DNA of 64,000 bases from Sialis fuliginosa (lineage: Eukaryota > Arthropoda > Insecta > Megaloptera > Sialidae): the NCBI GenBank assembly GCA_961205875.1, contig OY540819.1, positions 746,501-810,500 on the forward strand, read 5' to 3'. Position 1 is the stretch's first letter. Each line of letters begins with the position of its first letter. This document shows positions 1 to 9,649 of the stretch, piece by piece. The translations under genes were made by a program, and so were the position numbers. The notes under the pieces are model-generated. The model saw nothing but the letters and a program-made list of their open reading frames with translations. It searched no databases and was not told the DNA's origin.

Positions 1-79
1 CCAAGAAATTTGTTGCACATAAAATTGAGAAAATAATAAAAAAATTGGTGGTTAAAATTGTAAAATAATTTTGTCTTAC

Positions 80-594
80 CCTGAGATTCATCACTTGATT
101 CATCAGTACACCTAATTCTGTTTTTACACGGTAGATACGTTCCAGAAAAAACCGTGTAAAAAAAAACCGTGTAAAAAAAGACATGAAGTACATAAATTTT
201 GTTTGGTCGCCAGATGGCGTTTATTTAAGCTACGATTTGTTTTTATACTTGTTCTTTAAAATTTAAATCAAATGGCTTTTTATAATCGTGCTAAATCGAA
301 TCAAATCGTGTAAAAACGGATTTTTTTTTTTTCTAGACCGTGTTAAATCAAAACCGTGTAAAAAAAGACCGTGTAAAAACAGAATTGGGTGTATTATGTA
401 AATTATCTTTCAACTTCTTTAAGTCTATTAGTGTGTTTCTATATTTGTTTACAAGCTTCCCACGGGCAGGTACGGATTTCTTGATTCGTGAATCTTTTTT
501 TTGAATTGGGGCGACGTAATATGTGTCAGTATCTTCTGATGGAAATTTTTTTACTATTTCGTCTGCCAAGTAAGCAAAATCAGCATTCTTGAGT
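80..594 (-). pseudogene. Internal exon of a SAM-like multi-exon host gene, split by a MITE
   Basis: The minus-strand frame opens after an AG acceptor (exon from 594). It encodes a charged segment including LKNADFAYLADEIVKKFP and, further on, VPARGKLVNKYRNTLIDL. The frame joins in phase to the exon at 695-898 (CG|A makes Arg). Coding potential is lost at about 391, where a TIR element begins. Beyond the element (below 107) the same frame resumes with an acidic DESSDESQ segment and a strong GTAAG donor at about 79. If the element and one TA copy are ignored, the frame is continuous. As it stands, translation enters the element and stops. I recall similar two-exon modules in uncharacterised hemipteran proteins, but no function is known to me. 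The allele is probably non-functional unless the element is spliced out. The gene continues left of the window. Confidence 0.6.
109..391. mobile_element. 283-bp MITE with TA target duplication, inserted in a coding exon
   Basis: The ends are inverted copies: CACCTAATTCTGTTTTTACA at 109 and its near-perfect complement ending at 391. Each end is flanked by TA (107-108 and 392-393). The interior repeats CCGTGTAAAAA motifs in both orientations. TA duplication and TIRs fit a Tc1/mariner-type non-autonomous element. It has no ORF. It interrupts the minus-strand exon at 80-594. Confidence 0.75.
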
Positions 595-694
595 CTACAA
601 ATTGTATATTATATTATGTTAAACAAAATATTATATTATCATATATTATAAATCAAACAAGTAAAATACAAATAACTTCAATTAAAAAACATAC

Positions 695-898
695 CGCTTT
701 GTACTTGTATTTAATATTGTTAATATTATGTGATCTACAATGATATCTCGACTTTTTCTATTTAATTTTTGTTTTGAGCTATAGGTCTCTAAAATTGTGC
801 AAGTTTGGATGTTTTTTTCGTAAAATAATTTCAATGGACGGCAGCAATCGGATGTTAAAATAATTTCCTTCAAAAGTACCAGTTGGTTTTGTTGATGT
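695..898 (-). CDS. Exon of the SAM-like host gene
   Basis: This is a 204-nt exon on the minus strand. It starts after a TATTACAG acceptor (899-900) and ends at a GTATGT donor (694 downward). It encodes about 68 residues, including LVLLKEIILTSDCCRPLKLF and KLNRKSRDIIVDHIILTIL, a helical-looking segment of mixed charge. The phase fits the next exon (595 downward) exactly, which supports a real gene over a chance ORF. Function is unrecognised. The link to the upstream SAM-like exons (1865-2155) is inferred from order and strand; an intervening exon may exist. Confidence 0.55.
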
Positions 899-1864
899 CT
901 GTAATACATAAAATTTGTAGTAATACAAAAAAAGAGTTACTTACGTAAGGTTTTTTAAAATTAAATATTTTAAAATACGTTAATTTAAAGCATTTTTGGT
1001 TGTTGTAATTGATTTTTTATATATCGAGTCAATTAAAAGTTATTTAATAAATGCACATTGCTACTACCGTATACTACATACATATATTTAATTTTTTTTA
1101 AACCTTATACGTAATGATAGGGGGGAGGGGGTCAAAATGTCGAAAATTATCCTTACATAATTAATGGAAGCTCCATAATTAAATTAAAATTTTATTTTAA
1201 AATGCCTAAATTTGTTTTTCAATTAAAAAGAATCGATTAAATACCCATCGTTTTACTGCTCCAAATTATTTCATTGAAAATCTATTTTATTTTAATGTCT
1301 ATAAGGTTACTCTCTAGCTGTTTATTGTAATATGTAGATCTGATCAACAAAAATTATTATACAATTAAAAAATTAAAAAAAACGGTTTTTTAGCTTACTT
1401 TATTTAAAACTGTAAATCACTTTTATCATGAATATTAAAAATAAATAGTTTTTGTGAATAAATTATAGTTTAGAACACGAAATATAAAATACTTTTTTAG
1501 TTTTATTTTAGTGAAACGAATTTTCGACCATCTATAACAACTGTTCAACACATCTGTTTGTATCTATTTTATCCAATGATTTACATATAAAAACAAAATA
1601 GGTTTTTTATAAAATAATTTGGAGCACTAAAATGATAAATAACCAAATAATTTTTTCTAAGGTGGCTTTGGTAAGGGAGGGAGGGTCCATTATTAGTTAT
1701 TACACAAGACTTTAGTACTATAAGTACATATTTTTATTTTTTAAATATTTTTGTTTTCATTTCTTTATTCAATTTTAATTGAATCAATGATAAATATACT
1801 GTGTTTTAATCTGAGATAATATGATAACATTAATTACGTAAAAATTATGATTCAGTAAACTTAC

Positions 1865-1997
1865 ACTTTTATTTACGTCAACTCTTTCCTGGGGATTGGA
1901 GTCAAACATTTCACCCCATTTAAAAAAAAAATAGCTTGTGGCCCAATGAGAGGTATTAGAGTTTCAACCATTCTATTACTTAAATTCGGCATTACAT
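1865..1997 (-). pseudogene. Second exon of SAM-like domain, with a probable homopolymer frameshift
   Basis: The exon begins after an ACTATAG acceptor (1998-1999) and ends before a GTAAGT donor (1864 downward). It joins in phase to exon 1 (A|AT). Residues MPNLSNRMVETLIPLIGPQA resemble the second half of a SAM domain (the LxxLIPxIGPR-type helix). A run of ten T on the minus strand (about 1922-1931) follows. In the given frame the exon meets a TAA stop near 1873. One extra base in the run would open the frame to the donor with plausible coding sequence, but the exit phase would then no longer match the exon at 695-898. Decay, a sequencing error in the run, or a missing exon are all possible. Confidence 0.5.
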
Positions 1998-2085
1998 CTA
2001 TAGTTATTTTGTTTGCTGTATGGTAAAGTCGTATAATTATTTTTAATCTAATAGCACATATGTATGTAGTGAAAGAAGTACTTAC

Positions 2086-2155
2086 TTGCGAAGATTTCGA
2101 TACTATCCGATAGCCCCCATTCAATTAACAAATTTTTTACAACATCGTCCGCCAT
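2086..2155 (-). CDS. First coding exon of SAM-like host gene
   Basis: The ATG is at 2155-2153. The exon encodes MADDVVKNLLIEWGLSDSIE and three further residues before an A|GTAAGTA donor. The spacing of hydrophobic residues and the WGLSD motif resemble helix 1 of SAM domains (a W-x-L/F pattern). Phase 1 at the donor matches the AT start of the exon at 1865-1997. SAM domains usually mediate protein-protein oligomerisation; any partner here is unknown. The assignment rests on pattern recognition only. Confidence 0.55.
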
Positions 2156-2238
2156 ATTATTATTATAAACACTAATATATATAAGTACACAGTATAACTT
2201 TAAAAATTCCGGCAAGACATACACGAGTGTATGCCATA

Positions 2239-3319
2239 AGGGTTCCGAAGTACGTACTACGTGAAATGTTTGGAACCACTTACAGGTGCATTTTTAAGTT
2301 AAAGTTAAAATATAAAAAAGTGTCAAGTTCTACTAATTGAGATCTATATTTTGACATACCACATGCCTAGATATCAAAAAAAAAATTTATGACGCCCCTC
2401 CCTATAATTCCAAAATTTAAAATTATATTGTTGACTTTAGTATTTGTCGTTAGTAGTCCCACCAAAGCCTCGTTACCAAATTTTTTTCAGATTTTTTGAG
2501 CCAGTAGTTACAGAGATAGAGGGGGGGGGGGACAAAATAAAACACTGCTTTTAGCTCCCTACAGGCGCCATTTTTGAGTTAGAAAAAAAATAAAAAATAT
2601 GGTCATGTTCTACGAATTGAGATGTACATTTTGACATATCACATGCCTAGATATGAAAATAAAAAATTTTAATTCTCTTACACCCCTCCCTATTATTCCA
2701 AAATTTAAAATTATATTGTTGACTTTAGTATTTGTCGTTGGTAATCCCACCAAAGCCTCGTTACCAAATTTTTTTCAGATTTTTTGAGCAAGTAGTTACA
2801 GAGATAGAGGGGGGGGGACAAAATAAAACACTGCTTTTATCCCCCTACAGGCGCCATTTTTGAGTTAAAAAAAAATAAAAAATGGGTGCATATTCTACTA
2901 ATTGAGACGTAAATTTTGACGTGCCCACACGTCTTGGCATACAATTTTTTTGTTTTTTTGGATTTGCTTTAAAGCCCCCTACAGGCACCATTTTTGATTT
3001 AGAAAAAAAATAAAAAAAGGGTCAAATTCCGCTTGTTTGGTTATACATTTTAACGTGTCACATGCCTTGGTATAAAAAAAATATTTTTTTTACCTAGCTT
3101 TAGCTCCTTATTCCCCCCCCTGAAAAATTATTTATTCAATAAATTTGTACATATTTTACTAGAGGGTGTCATTTTACATGTTCAGTAAAAATTTCAAGTT
3201 TCTAGCTTATATAGTTTACGAGCTATTTAGCTTTGAGTGAAAAGGACGGACGGACGGACGGACGGACGGACATACGGACGGACGACAAAGCGATATTAAT
3301 AGGGTTTCTTCGGAACCCT
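2239..3319. repeat. Interspersed TIR repeat with internal tandem units and a GGAC microsatellite
   Basis: The left end reads AGGGTTCCGAAG and the right end CTTCGGAACCCT. The right terminus is itself a small hairpin (AGGGTTTCTTCGGAACCCT). Inside, a unit of about 283 bp recurs, with landmarks ACATGCCTAG at about 2361 and 2643 and degenerate copies near 2925 and 3058. Each unit contains poly-G and CAGGCGCCATTTTTGA blocks. A (GGAC)n tract lies at 3243-3292. Elements ending in GGAACCCTA with GGAC tracts are common in insect genomes. There is no coding capacity. Confidence 0.65.
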
Positions 3320-3644
3320 AAAAAGAATACACTTTTATAAATTTCCACATTCAAAACAAGAACGTATTGATATTAATTTTTATTAAACTATTTCACCACA
3401 AAATAATCTGCGAACTAAAAATAGTAACATACTGTATAATATCCTATGGTTTCGTCAATGGAATTTTTTTATCTCAATTATTCCCGATAATAAAAGTTTG
3501 TCGTTTTACGCATAATTATTTATTTAATATCGACACAAAAATTTGTGCTTATTTGAAACATAATGACCTAACGTTTAACTGAAAGTGTTAGCCCTTTAAG
3601 TTCTTTTTTTTCAATTATACAATGTTATTACTCACAATTTCTAT

Positions 3645-3929
3645 ATTCTGAAATAGAATTGACGCTTTCTGAAATACAATTGATGCTTTCTGAAATACAA
3701 TTGACTATTCTGAAATACAATTGATGCTTTCTGAAATACAATTGACTATTCTGAAATACAATTGATGCTTTCTGAAATATAATTGACTATTCTGAAATTC
3801 AGTTGATGCATTCTGAAATACAATTGACTATTCTGAAATACAATTGATGCTTTCTGAAATACAATTGACTAATCTGAAATTCAATTGATGCTTTCTGAAA
3901 TTGAATTGACGCTTTCTGAAATACAATTG
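3645..3929. repeat. Minisatellite of 20-21-bp monomers
   Basis: Fourteen monomers of the form CTGAAATACAATTGA plus a variable tail run head to tail. The tails GATGCTTT and GACTATT alternate, giving a higher-order dimer of about 41 bp over most of the array. Outer monomers are more diverged (GACGC tails at both ends), as expected for an array homogenised at its centre. Each monomer contains CAATTG. Confidence 0.9.
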
Positions 3930-4637
3930 GAAAAGGTGTAGACAGTCTTTGATTATGAGACATATCAATCAAAAACCATATAACAATGCCTTTATGTTTA
4001 TGTTATATCAGTATAACTAATAGACAATTTTAATTTTATGTATATAAAATAAAACACTCATAATATCTCTTCTTTTACTTATCTTGAACATAAATACAGC
4101 TGACTTGTGTAGCGATACTGTTAAAACACTTGATTACTTGGTGCAGATACACTGGTTAAGTGTACGCTGCTGTGCACTAAAATTGTACGTTTGACTTACC
4201 TTCTTCTTCGTACACCACCTCGTATCAACTTAAAATGACGTTGAACTTGATATGTTAATTTAATATTGGAATATTATATTAACTTCTTTCTTGAAACGAC
4301 ACACAACTTTTTTTCTTGAAACGACCCGCTTGTCAACCACTTCATTAGTTTAATGATTTTCATGAAATGAAATTTCGCTTTCGCTGCTTCTTATACACAG
4401 TAATTCTTGAATTCCGACAATGAAGGACCATAAATGTTTGAACAAGCGGTAATTATTTAGAAATAAAGTCTATATATTTTTTATATTTGTGGTTTATTGA
4501 TTGTGTGTGAAAATATTTTGTTTTCTATCAACATTATGTTTTTGATTATAGCCCACTCCTCTGGTAAAGTGAAATTTACCAACTGTTAAATATATGTAAT
4601 ATGTATATAAATAAACCTAAATAACTAAATACAAAGT
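3930..4637. other. Stretch with no supported gene
   Basis: AT-rich sequence between the minisatellite and the 3' end of the NACHT-ankyrin gene. No ORF, TIR or RNA gene could be supported. It probably holds the 3' flank of the minus-strand gene. Confidence 0.5.
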
Positions 4638-4968
4638 TTATTGTGATGTTTTTGTTCTGCTTTGTAAAACCTCAACTATTCTGGTGTGTTCGTTTTGTAT
4701 TGCTATTTGTAGAGCCGTGTAACCATCGTTATCAGTAATGTTAACATCTGCACCGTGATTTATTAACTGTTGCACTGTTTCTGTGCGACCCACACTAGCA
4801 GCCAAGTGTAGAGCTGTAATTCTGCTTGTATCAGCTATGTTCACACTTACACCTTTAGCTAGTAACAAACTCACCACCTCTGTGTAACCCTCATTAGCAG
4901 CCCTGTGTAGAGCTGTCCAACCGCCTCCATCACCTTTACCAAATGTAAACTCGTATGCTTTACATTTG
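4638..4968 (-). pseudogene. C-terminal ankyrin repeats of the NACHT protein, in a shifted frame
   Basis: The minus-strand frame from about 4960 encodes GGGWTALHRAANEGYTEVVS, then ITALHLAASVGRTETVQQLI with NHGADVNI, then GYTALQIAIQNEHTRIVEVL. That is about three ankyrin repeats with the canonical TALH, AA and G-ADVN positions. The frame is displaced relative to the preceding segment (4969-5682), which stops at 4969 after DKNKIE; the shift falls within about 20 bases. The stop TAA overlaps an AATAAA signal. Ankyrin repeats in STAND proteins often serve as the ligand-sensing arm; that role is inferred here. The array is short compared with related proteins. Confidence 0.75.
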
Positions 4969-7851
4969 TTATTCTATTTTATTTTTATCACAATAATTGA
5001 TTATTTGTTTTGCTATTTCTATGTTACTACTATTAATTGCAGTATATAGTGCTGCTATGTCATCTCCATATGACATAATGCTGTCTAACATATTTTGATT
5101 TTGTTTAAAACACTCTAATGTAAAAGTTGCTATTTTTGAGTTGTTCTCCAGCGCAGCTGTGCGTAAAATACTCAATACATGATTATATTCTTCTATATTT
5201 TTATAATTCTCATTAACATATTGTCTGTAATTGTCTATTGTTTTATCATCACTTAACTTCTCTCCTATGTAGTTGTTTATGAATTGTCTTAGTGTCGTTA
5301 AATCATTTTCAACTAACACGTCTGCCAGTATTAACTTAATAACTCTGTCTTCGTTGAAGCGTTTCTGAACGTACGTAGCTACAAAGTACTCGGCAAAGGT
5401 TCTGTGAATGAATTCTATTCTTTCGTTGTTTACTTGTGTAATTATACCTATTTTTGTTATTTGTTCATAATCTATTTTTTTATAAATTTCTGATTCTTTA
5501 CTAAAGAGTAGTCTTAGAGCTAATTCTTCATGCTCTTCTTCATAAACTTTTTGTATTATTTTATCATCTTTTTGACTTTTCCTTATTTGTGGGATTTTGT
5601 TCCTTCTTTTCTGCTGAGTAAATCTTAAATTTCTGATTGATAAATTTCTTGAATAATTGTGACAAATTAAATATAGCATCAATATTTAATTTGTTATCAT
5701 TATCATAATATAATGTTTCCGCTACAATTTTCAGTAAAAGAGGAACACCAAGTAATTCTGTTAATTTTGAATTTTGATTAATTTTCTCCAACAATGCTTC
5801 TGTATCTATATTTTTTGATTCCAGTCTTTTGTCCAAGTACGATAGTTTGTCTTCTTCCGTAAATGGTTGAATTGACAGTGCAAATGTTGACAAGACTCGT
5901 TCCAAAGTGTCTGTTTGTCCTGGCCTGGTCGTCACAAACAGTTTGCAACTTGTATATTTAATTAAAGATTGGATAAAATTTACAACAATATCATTATAAT
6001 CCGGACATATTTCATCAAAACCATCGAGAAAGAGGAATATTTTATTTTTACTTTGAAGTATATAATAAAGTACATTTTCTGATAATTTACAAAGTTTGGC
6101 TTTTGTCAATAATTCATTTATTAAAAAATCTACCGTCTTTTCAAAATTATTGAAAATCAGGTCATTTTTACAAAATGAATTTGTGTGGTCGTTAAAATTT
6201 AAACGGATTATAATTTGTGCCCTGGATTTCTTCTGTAGCTCTTTGAACACGCTGCTAATAAGTGTAGATTTCCCCATTCCAGGCATGTCAGATATTAACA
6301 CCGTATTAGCATCTACACCACACAGTTCATCTTCTGTTATTGCACCATTGCTTGTTTTATATAACCTATTGAATTCTTCTATTATACTGTCTTTTGAGCA
6401 ACAAAGTCGTATCTTAATATAAATATCAGTTTTGTTGATACCTTCACGGTTAAAACTTAATTTTAAGGTTTTACATTCCTCACTGAAGAAAGAAATTAAA
6501 ATGTCTTCTGTAATTACGCTGTTCAACCATTCACTCTGCTGTTGTGTTAAACTGTAAGAATTTACATCAAGAATCTCGCTGAAACTAAATTTCTGTCCAT
6601 TCAAAGAAACACACTGTTCATCTAAAACGTCTTGTTTAGTCTTATCAATTAATAATTTGAAACTGTGGTCCTCGTCTCTGTACAGTTGATAACAATTTTG
6701 ATTTCCAGATACATTTATATCGTTTGAAATGATTGTTATGTATTTTTGGTCATCATTTTTGAGAATTTCAAACATGTCCAACTGGTCACTATTTTTAATA
6801 TTTATTATAAGTAGGTTACAAGATGCTGCTTTTCTTATATCTTTTACTTCTATAACACTGTAGACATGATTCAACGTGTATTTTTTCAAATCGGGTTTCT
6901 CTTGTCTCAGTTTCTTAATTTCATTACCAACTTTATGAAGTGTAAGTTCAGGATTTGTAGATACAATAGGCAATGTTGTGCATCCGGAACTCAAAAATTT
7001 ATAAACTGGAATATTGCATACAAATTTTAACTTGCATTCTTCATATTTGTTATTATGGAATACTTGAATTTCATTTTTTGCCGTTTCAATTAAATCAGAT
7101 ATATCTTGAGATGTTATCTCTCTGTGATGATACAAAGATTTGTCCAACATATCAATTAATTTACAACGAATTTTGTCTGTAGATTTGGGAAGAATGTATT
7201 CTATTTTCTCTTCAATGATACGCTTACTATCTTCAAGGTTCGGTTGATCGACAACAACAAACACAAGTTTGTTTAAAAATATCTCCCAGTCTTCTTTGAC
7301 AATGTTTGTATGTTTGCAAAAGATCGGAATGTTTATTTCATTGTCAAATTTGTACTGAGAACCTTTGCCGAATATAGGGAAACAATTTACTTTGGAAGGT
7401 AAAAGACTAACTGCTGTATCTGCATTCTTGTACCACTGCCTCAAGTATCCGTTTTCTTCTAACTCAAAAAAAAAATTCGTATAGATGATAAAATGACAAT
7501 TTTCGGTATTTTCGATTTTTTTTGACGAGTTCATAAATTTAACCAAACTGAAAGTCTCATTTTTATGATCGCTCAGAAGATTACTTGTTTTAATAAAATT
7601 ATCTGATGCTTTTTTGTTCTTGCACTGAATAAGTAATCTTTTCCATTGTTCGCCTTTGTTATCTTTATACTCATAGACAATGTCGTCGAATTTACCAGCC
7701 TCAGCATCTTCTTGATGAACTCTGTAGTTGTAGTCGGGATTTGACAGTTTGTGAAGGTAACTCTCGAGGCACAACAACATTACTGTATAGTAATGGAAAT
7801 CTATACCTCTTTTGTTACCAACAATGCCTCTGTTATCTTCTTTAACTGAAT
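4969..7851 (-). pseudogene. STAND/NACHT NTPase with predicted PD-(D/E)XK-like nuclease N-terminus (frameshifted)
   Basis: An exon starts after a TTATACAG acceptor (7852-7853), upstream of the first ATG at 7780. The N-terminal about 120 residues contain NKRGIDFHYYTVMLLCLESY, then E-AGKFDDIV and LLIQCKNKK. This is an E...DD...QxK arrangement typical of restriction-like nucleases of the DUF4297/Cap4 kind. Walker A (PGMGKST) lies near 6290 and Walker B (FLFLDGFDE) near 6020, followed by the winged-helix-like region and FIHRTFAEYFVATY, usual downstream of NACHT domains. The frame breaks at about 5570-5600 within an A-rich run; the second part (4969-5682) continues the homology and leads to ankyrin repeats. 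Members of this family in insects are uncharacterised. Two frameshifts suggest a pseudogene or assembly errors. Confidence 0.75.
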
Positions 7852-8052
7852 CTGTATAATAAATATTCTAACTATGATATATAACTATAATGTCTCTAGC
7901 TTAAATAAATGTAATAATAGCGCAATTGTATCAGTCAATACGAAATGATAATCATCACGATAATTATTCTTGATTAATATTATTTGAAAATTATCTTGAT
8001 AATAAAAATAAAATACTTTTTTAGCAATAGAAAAATTAATGAATTAATGTTA

Positions 8053-8118
8053 CTCAGGTATTACGGGATTTCTCCAATCGTATGGTTTAGCATATTGCGA
8101 GGAACCACCTTTTTTCAT
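8053..8118 (-). CDS. Candidate first coding exon of the NACHT gene
   Basis: The ATG at 8118-8116 is followed by MKKGGSSQYAKPYDWRNPVI, an N-terminal motif I associate with related insect NACHT-ankyrin proteins. The frame meets TAA at 8052-8050. A GTAATA donor after the Pro codon is possible, but its phase does not match the acceptor at 7852. It is therefore tentative. Confidence 0.3.
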
Positions 8119-8929
8119 AGTTTTTGATTATTAACTATTTTGGTTTTAATTAAGTTATTAATTAAGTAAGTAATAAATAAAAACGACCAAGTGCACATGA
8201 TAGGGTTGCGTAGCAGTTTACACTAGCATTCTCGTCAACTAACATTCTTTACTCTATAATACGTGTTAAGAGCTTTTTCATATTGACGAAAGATGTCCTT
8301 AAAATTGTACGTGATCGTGTGACGATTGATAAAAAAAAGTTATTTCTAAATTTTTCATAAACTATTTTTGCTACAGAGTTTGTTATAATTTTCATTAAAA
8401 GTACTAATTAAAAGCTGTATTCTGGCATTTTTTTAAGTTTCTTGCATTGATAGTTTAGAGACTAGAGGAGGGGGGTTCTGATAACGACTTTGATCGCAAA
8501 TATATCATGACTGAAGAGTTAAAATCAAAAGGTCATATAACATTTTTTGTTGCATTTTGGACACTCAACTCAATGGGATAGCTGAAAAAATATTGAGTAT
8601 ACTTTTCAGTCTATGGATGGGGGTCCAAAAAATTATTTAAAAAAAATCTCATCGTTATCAATCTACGTCTGCATACCAAATTTTATCTTAATAGGTATAA
8701 AATATATATAGACAGACAGTATATAGACTTATATAGTCCAGTAAAGGAAGCATTTTGACAGGAAATTAAGAGGGCAAGCAATTTTATGATTGATTCTTAT
8801 AGATTTTGAACCGGAGAATTCGAAAAAAATAACCCGGACTAGCGAAAAGTGGTGCAACACCCTTAAAAATGGGATTTAAGGGTGAAAACCCCATTTCCAA
8901 CCGTTTTTTCAATTTATCACAAAATCTGA
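8119..8929. other. Stretch with no supported gene
   Basis: AT-rich sequence with purine-rich patches (for example GGAGGGGGGTTC near 8468). The short frames here are not coding-like. No repeat boundary could be placed. Confidence 0.4.
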
Positions 8930-9318
8930 AGCGACGATGGTATATTTTTATGATTGATATATGTTCAGGACACTTAGACGAATTGATTGTGACCACATAT
9001 AAGAAATTTGGCCAAAAATTACCTCTTCCAAAGGGCTTAAAAGACGTAAAAATGCACTTGTCCATTAACGATTTTCATTGGTTAAACTACTAATATTTTT
9101 TTAAATTATGGTTGGTCAGTATTCTTTGGAACTTCAGGAATAATTTGAGCCTAGTAACGAGTCATTTGGATGATTTTAACAAAAGTTATTAATTTTTAAA
9201 CTATTTTCCCCGAAAAGATGCATTTTTACGTCTTTTAAGCCCTTTGAAAGACGTAATTTTTGGTCAAATTTAGTATATTGGTCACAATCGATTCGTCTGA
9301 TTGTTCTGAACATATATC
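8930..9318. mobile_element. Hairpin (foldback) element truncated by the copia insertion
   Basis: The arm at about 8935-9065 (including TATGTTCAGGACACTTAGACG and AAAGGGCTTAAAAGACGTAA) is repeated in reverse complement at about 9200-9318. The right arm ends abruptly at 9318, where the copia LTR starts. Two short opposite-strand frames inside are a by-product of the palindrome. Confidence 0.7.
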
Positions 9319-9485
9319 TGTTGAGGATAATATTCTAAGTTGGCAATGATAGGGTTGGTAGAAATGAACAGTGAACATAGTAGTGCTGGAAAAAGAAGCG
9401 TGTGTGGAAGCAGTAATATAAGAAGATGACTATTGTGTAGTAAAGAATAGTTCATGTAAAATAAAAACAATATCAACACTTAACA
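9319..9485 (+). repeat. 5' LTR of copia-type element
   Basis: A 167-bp block begins TGTTGAGGATAATATT and ends CAACACTTAACA, giving TG...CA termini. It lies directly upstream of a primer binding site and the gag-pol frame. No matching 3' LTR exists downstream, so the boundary rests on the termini and the adjacent primer site. Confidence 0.7.
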
Positions 9486-9501
9486 GGTTATGGGCCCAGT
9501 A
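9486..9501 (+). promoter_or_regulatory. Primer binding site, initiator-tRNA-Met half-molecule type
   Basis: GGTTATGGGCCCAG immediately follows the LTR. Copia-group elements typically prime from an internal part of initiator tRNA-Met with sequence of the TTATGGGCCCA kind. It sits where a PBS is expected. Confidence 0.7.
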
Positions 9502-9649
9502 CAGCCCAGTGCAGTGCATGTTGAATACCAGAGTGTTGTGCGTCGTTAGTAATACGTACAGTTGTTAAAATAAAAACTTAAGAAAAGAGACATAAAAACA
9601 AGTATTAAAAAGCAAGTTCGTGCATAAAAATTAAAAAACGGCATATAAA

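Noticed and set aside
348-569. 73-residue frame as a complete small gene
   Set aside because: It is part of a larger spliced exon starting at 594. Its C-terminal residues come from the inserted MITE and its apparent start is not an ATG.
3645-3929. CRISPR-like array
   Set aside because: Monomers are contiguous with no unique spacers, in a eukaryotic context. It is a minisatellite.
4638-7851. Bacterial origin or contamination of the NACHT gene
   Set aside because: AT-rich codon use like its neighbours, a splice acceptor at 7852 and an AATAAA signal at the stop indicate a resident nuclear gene.
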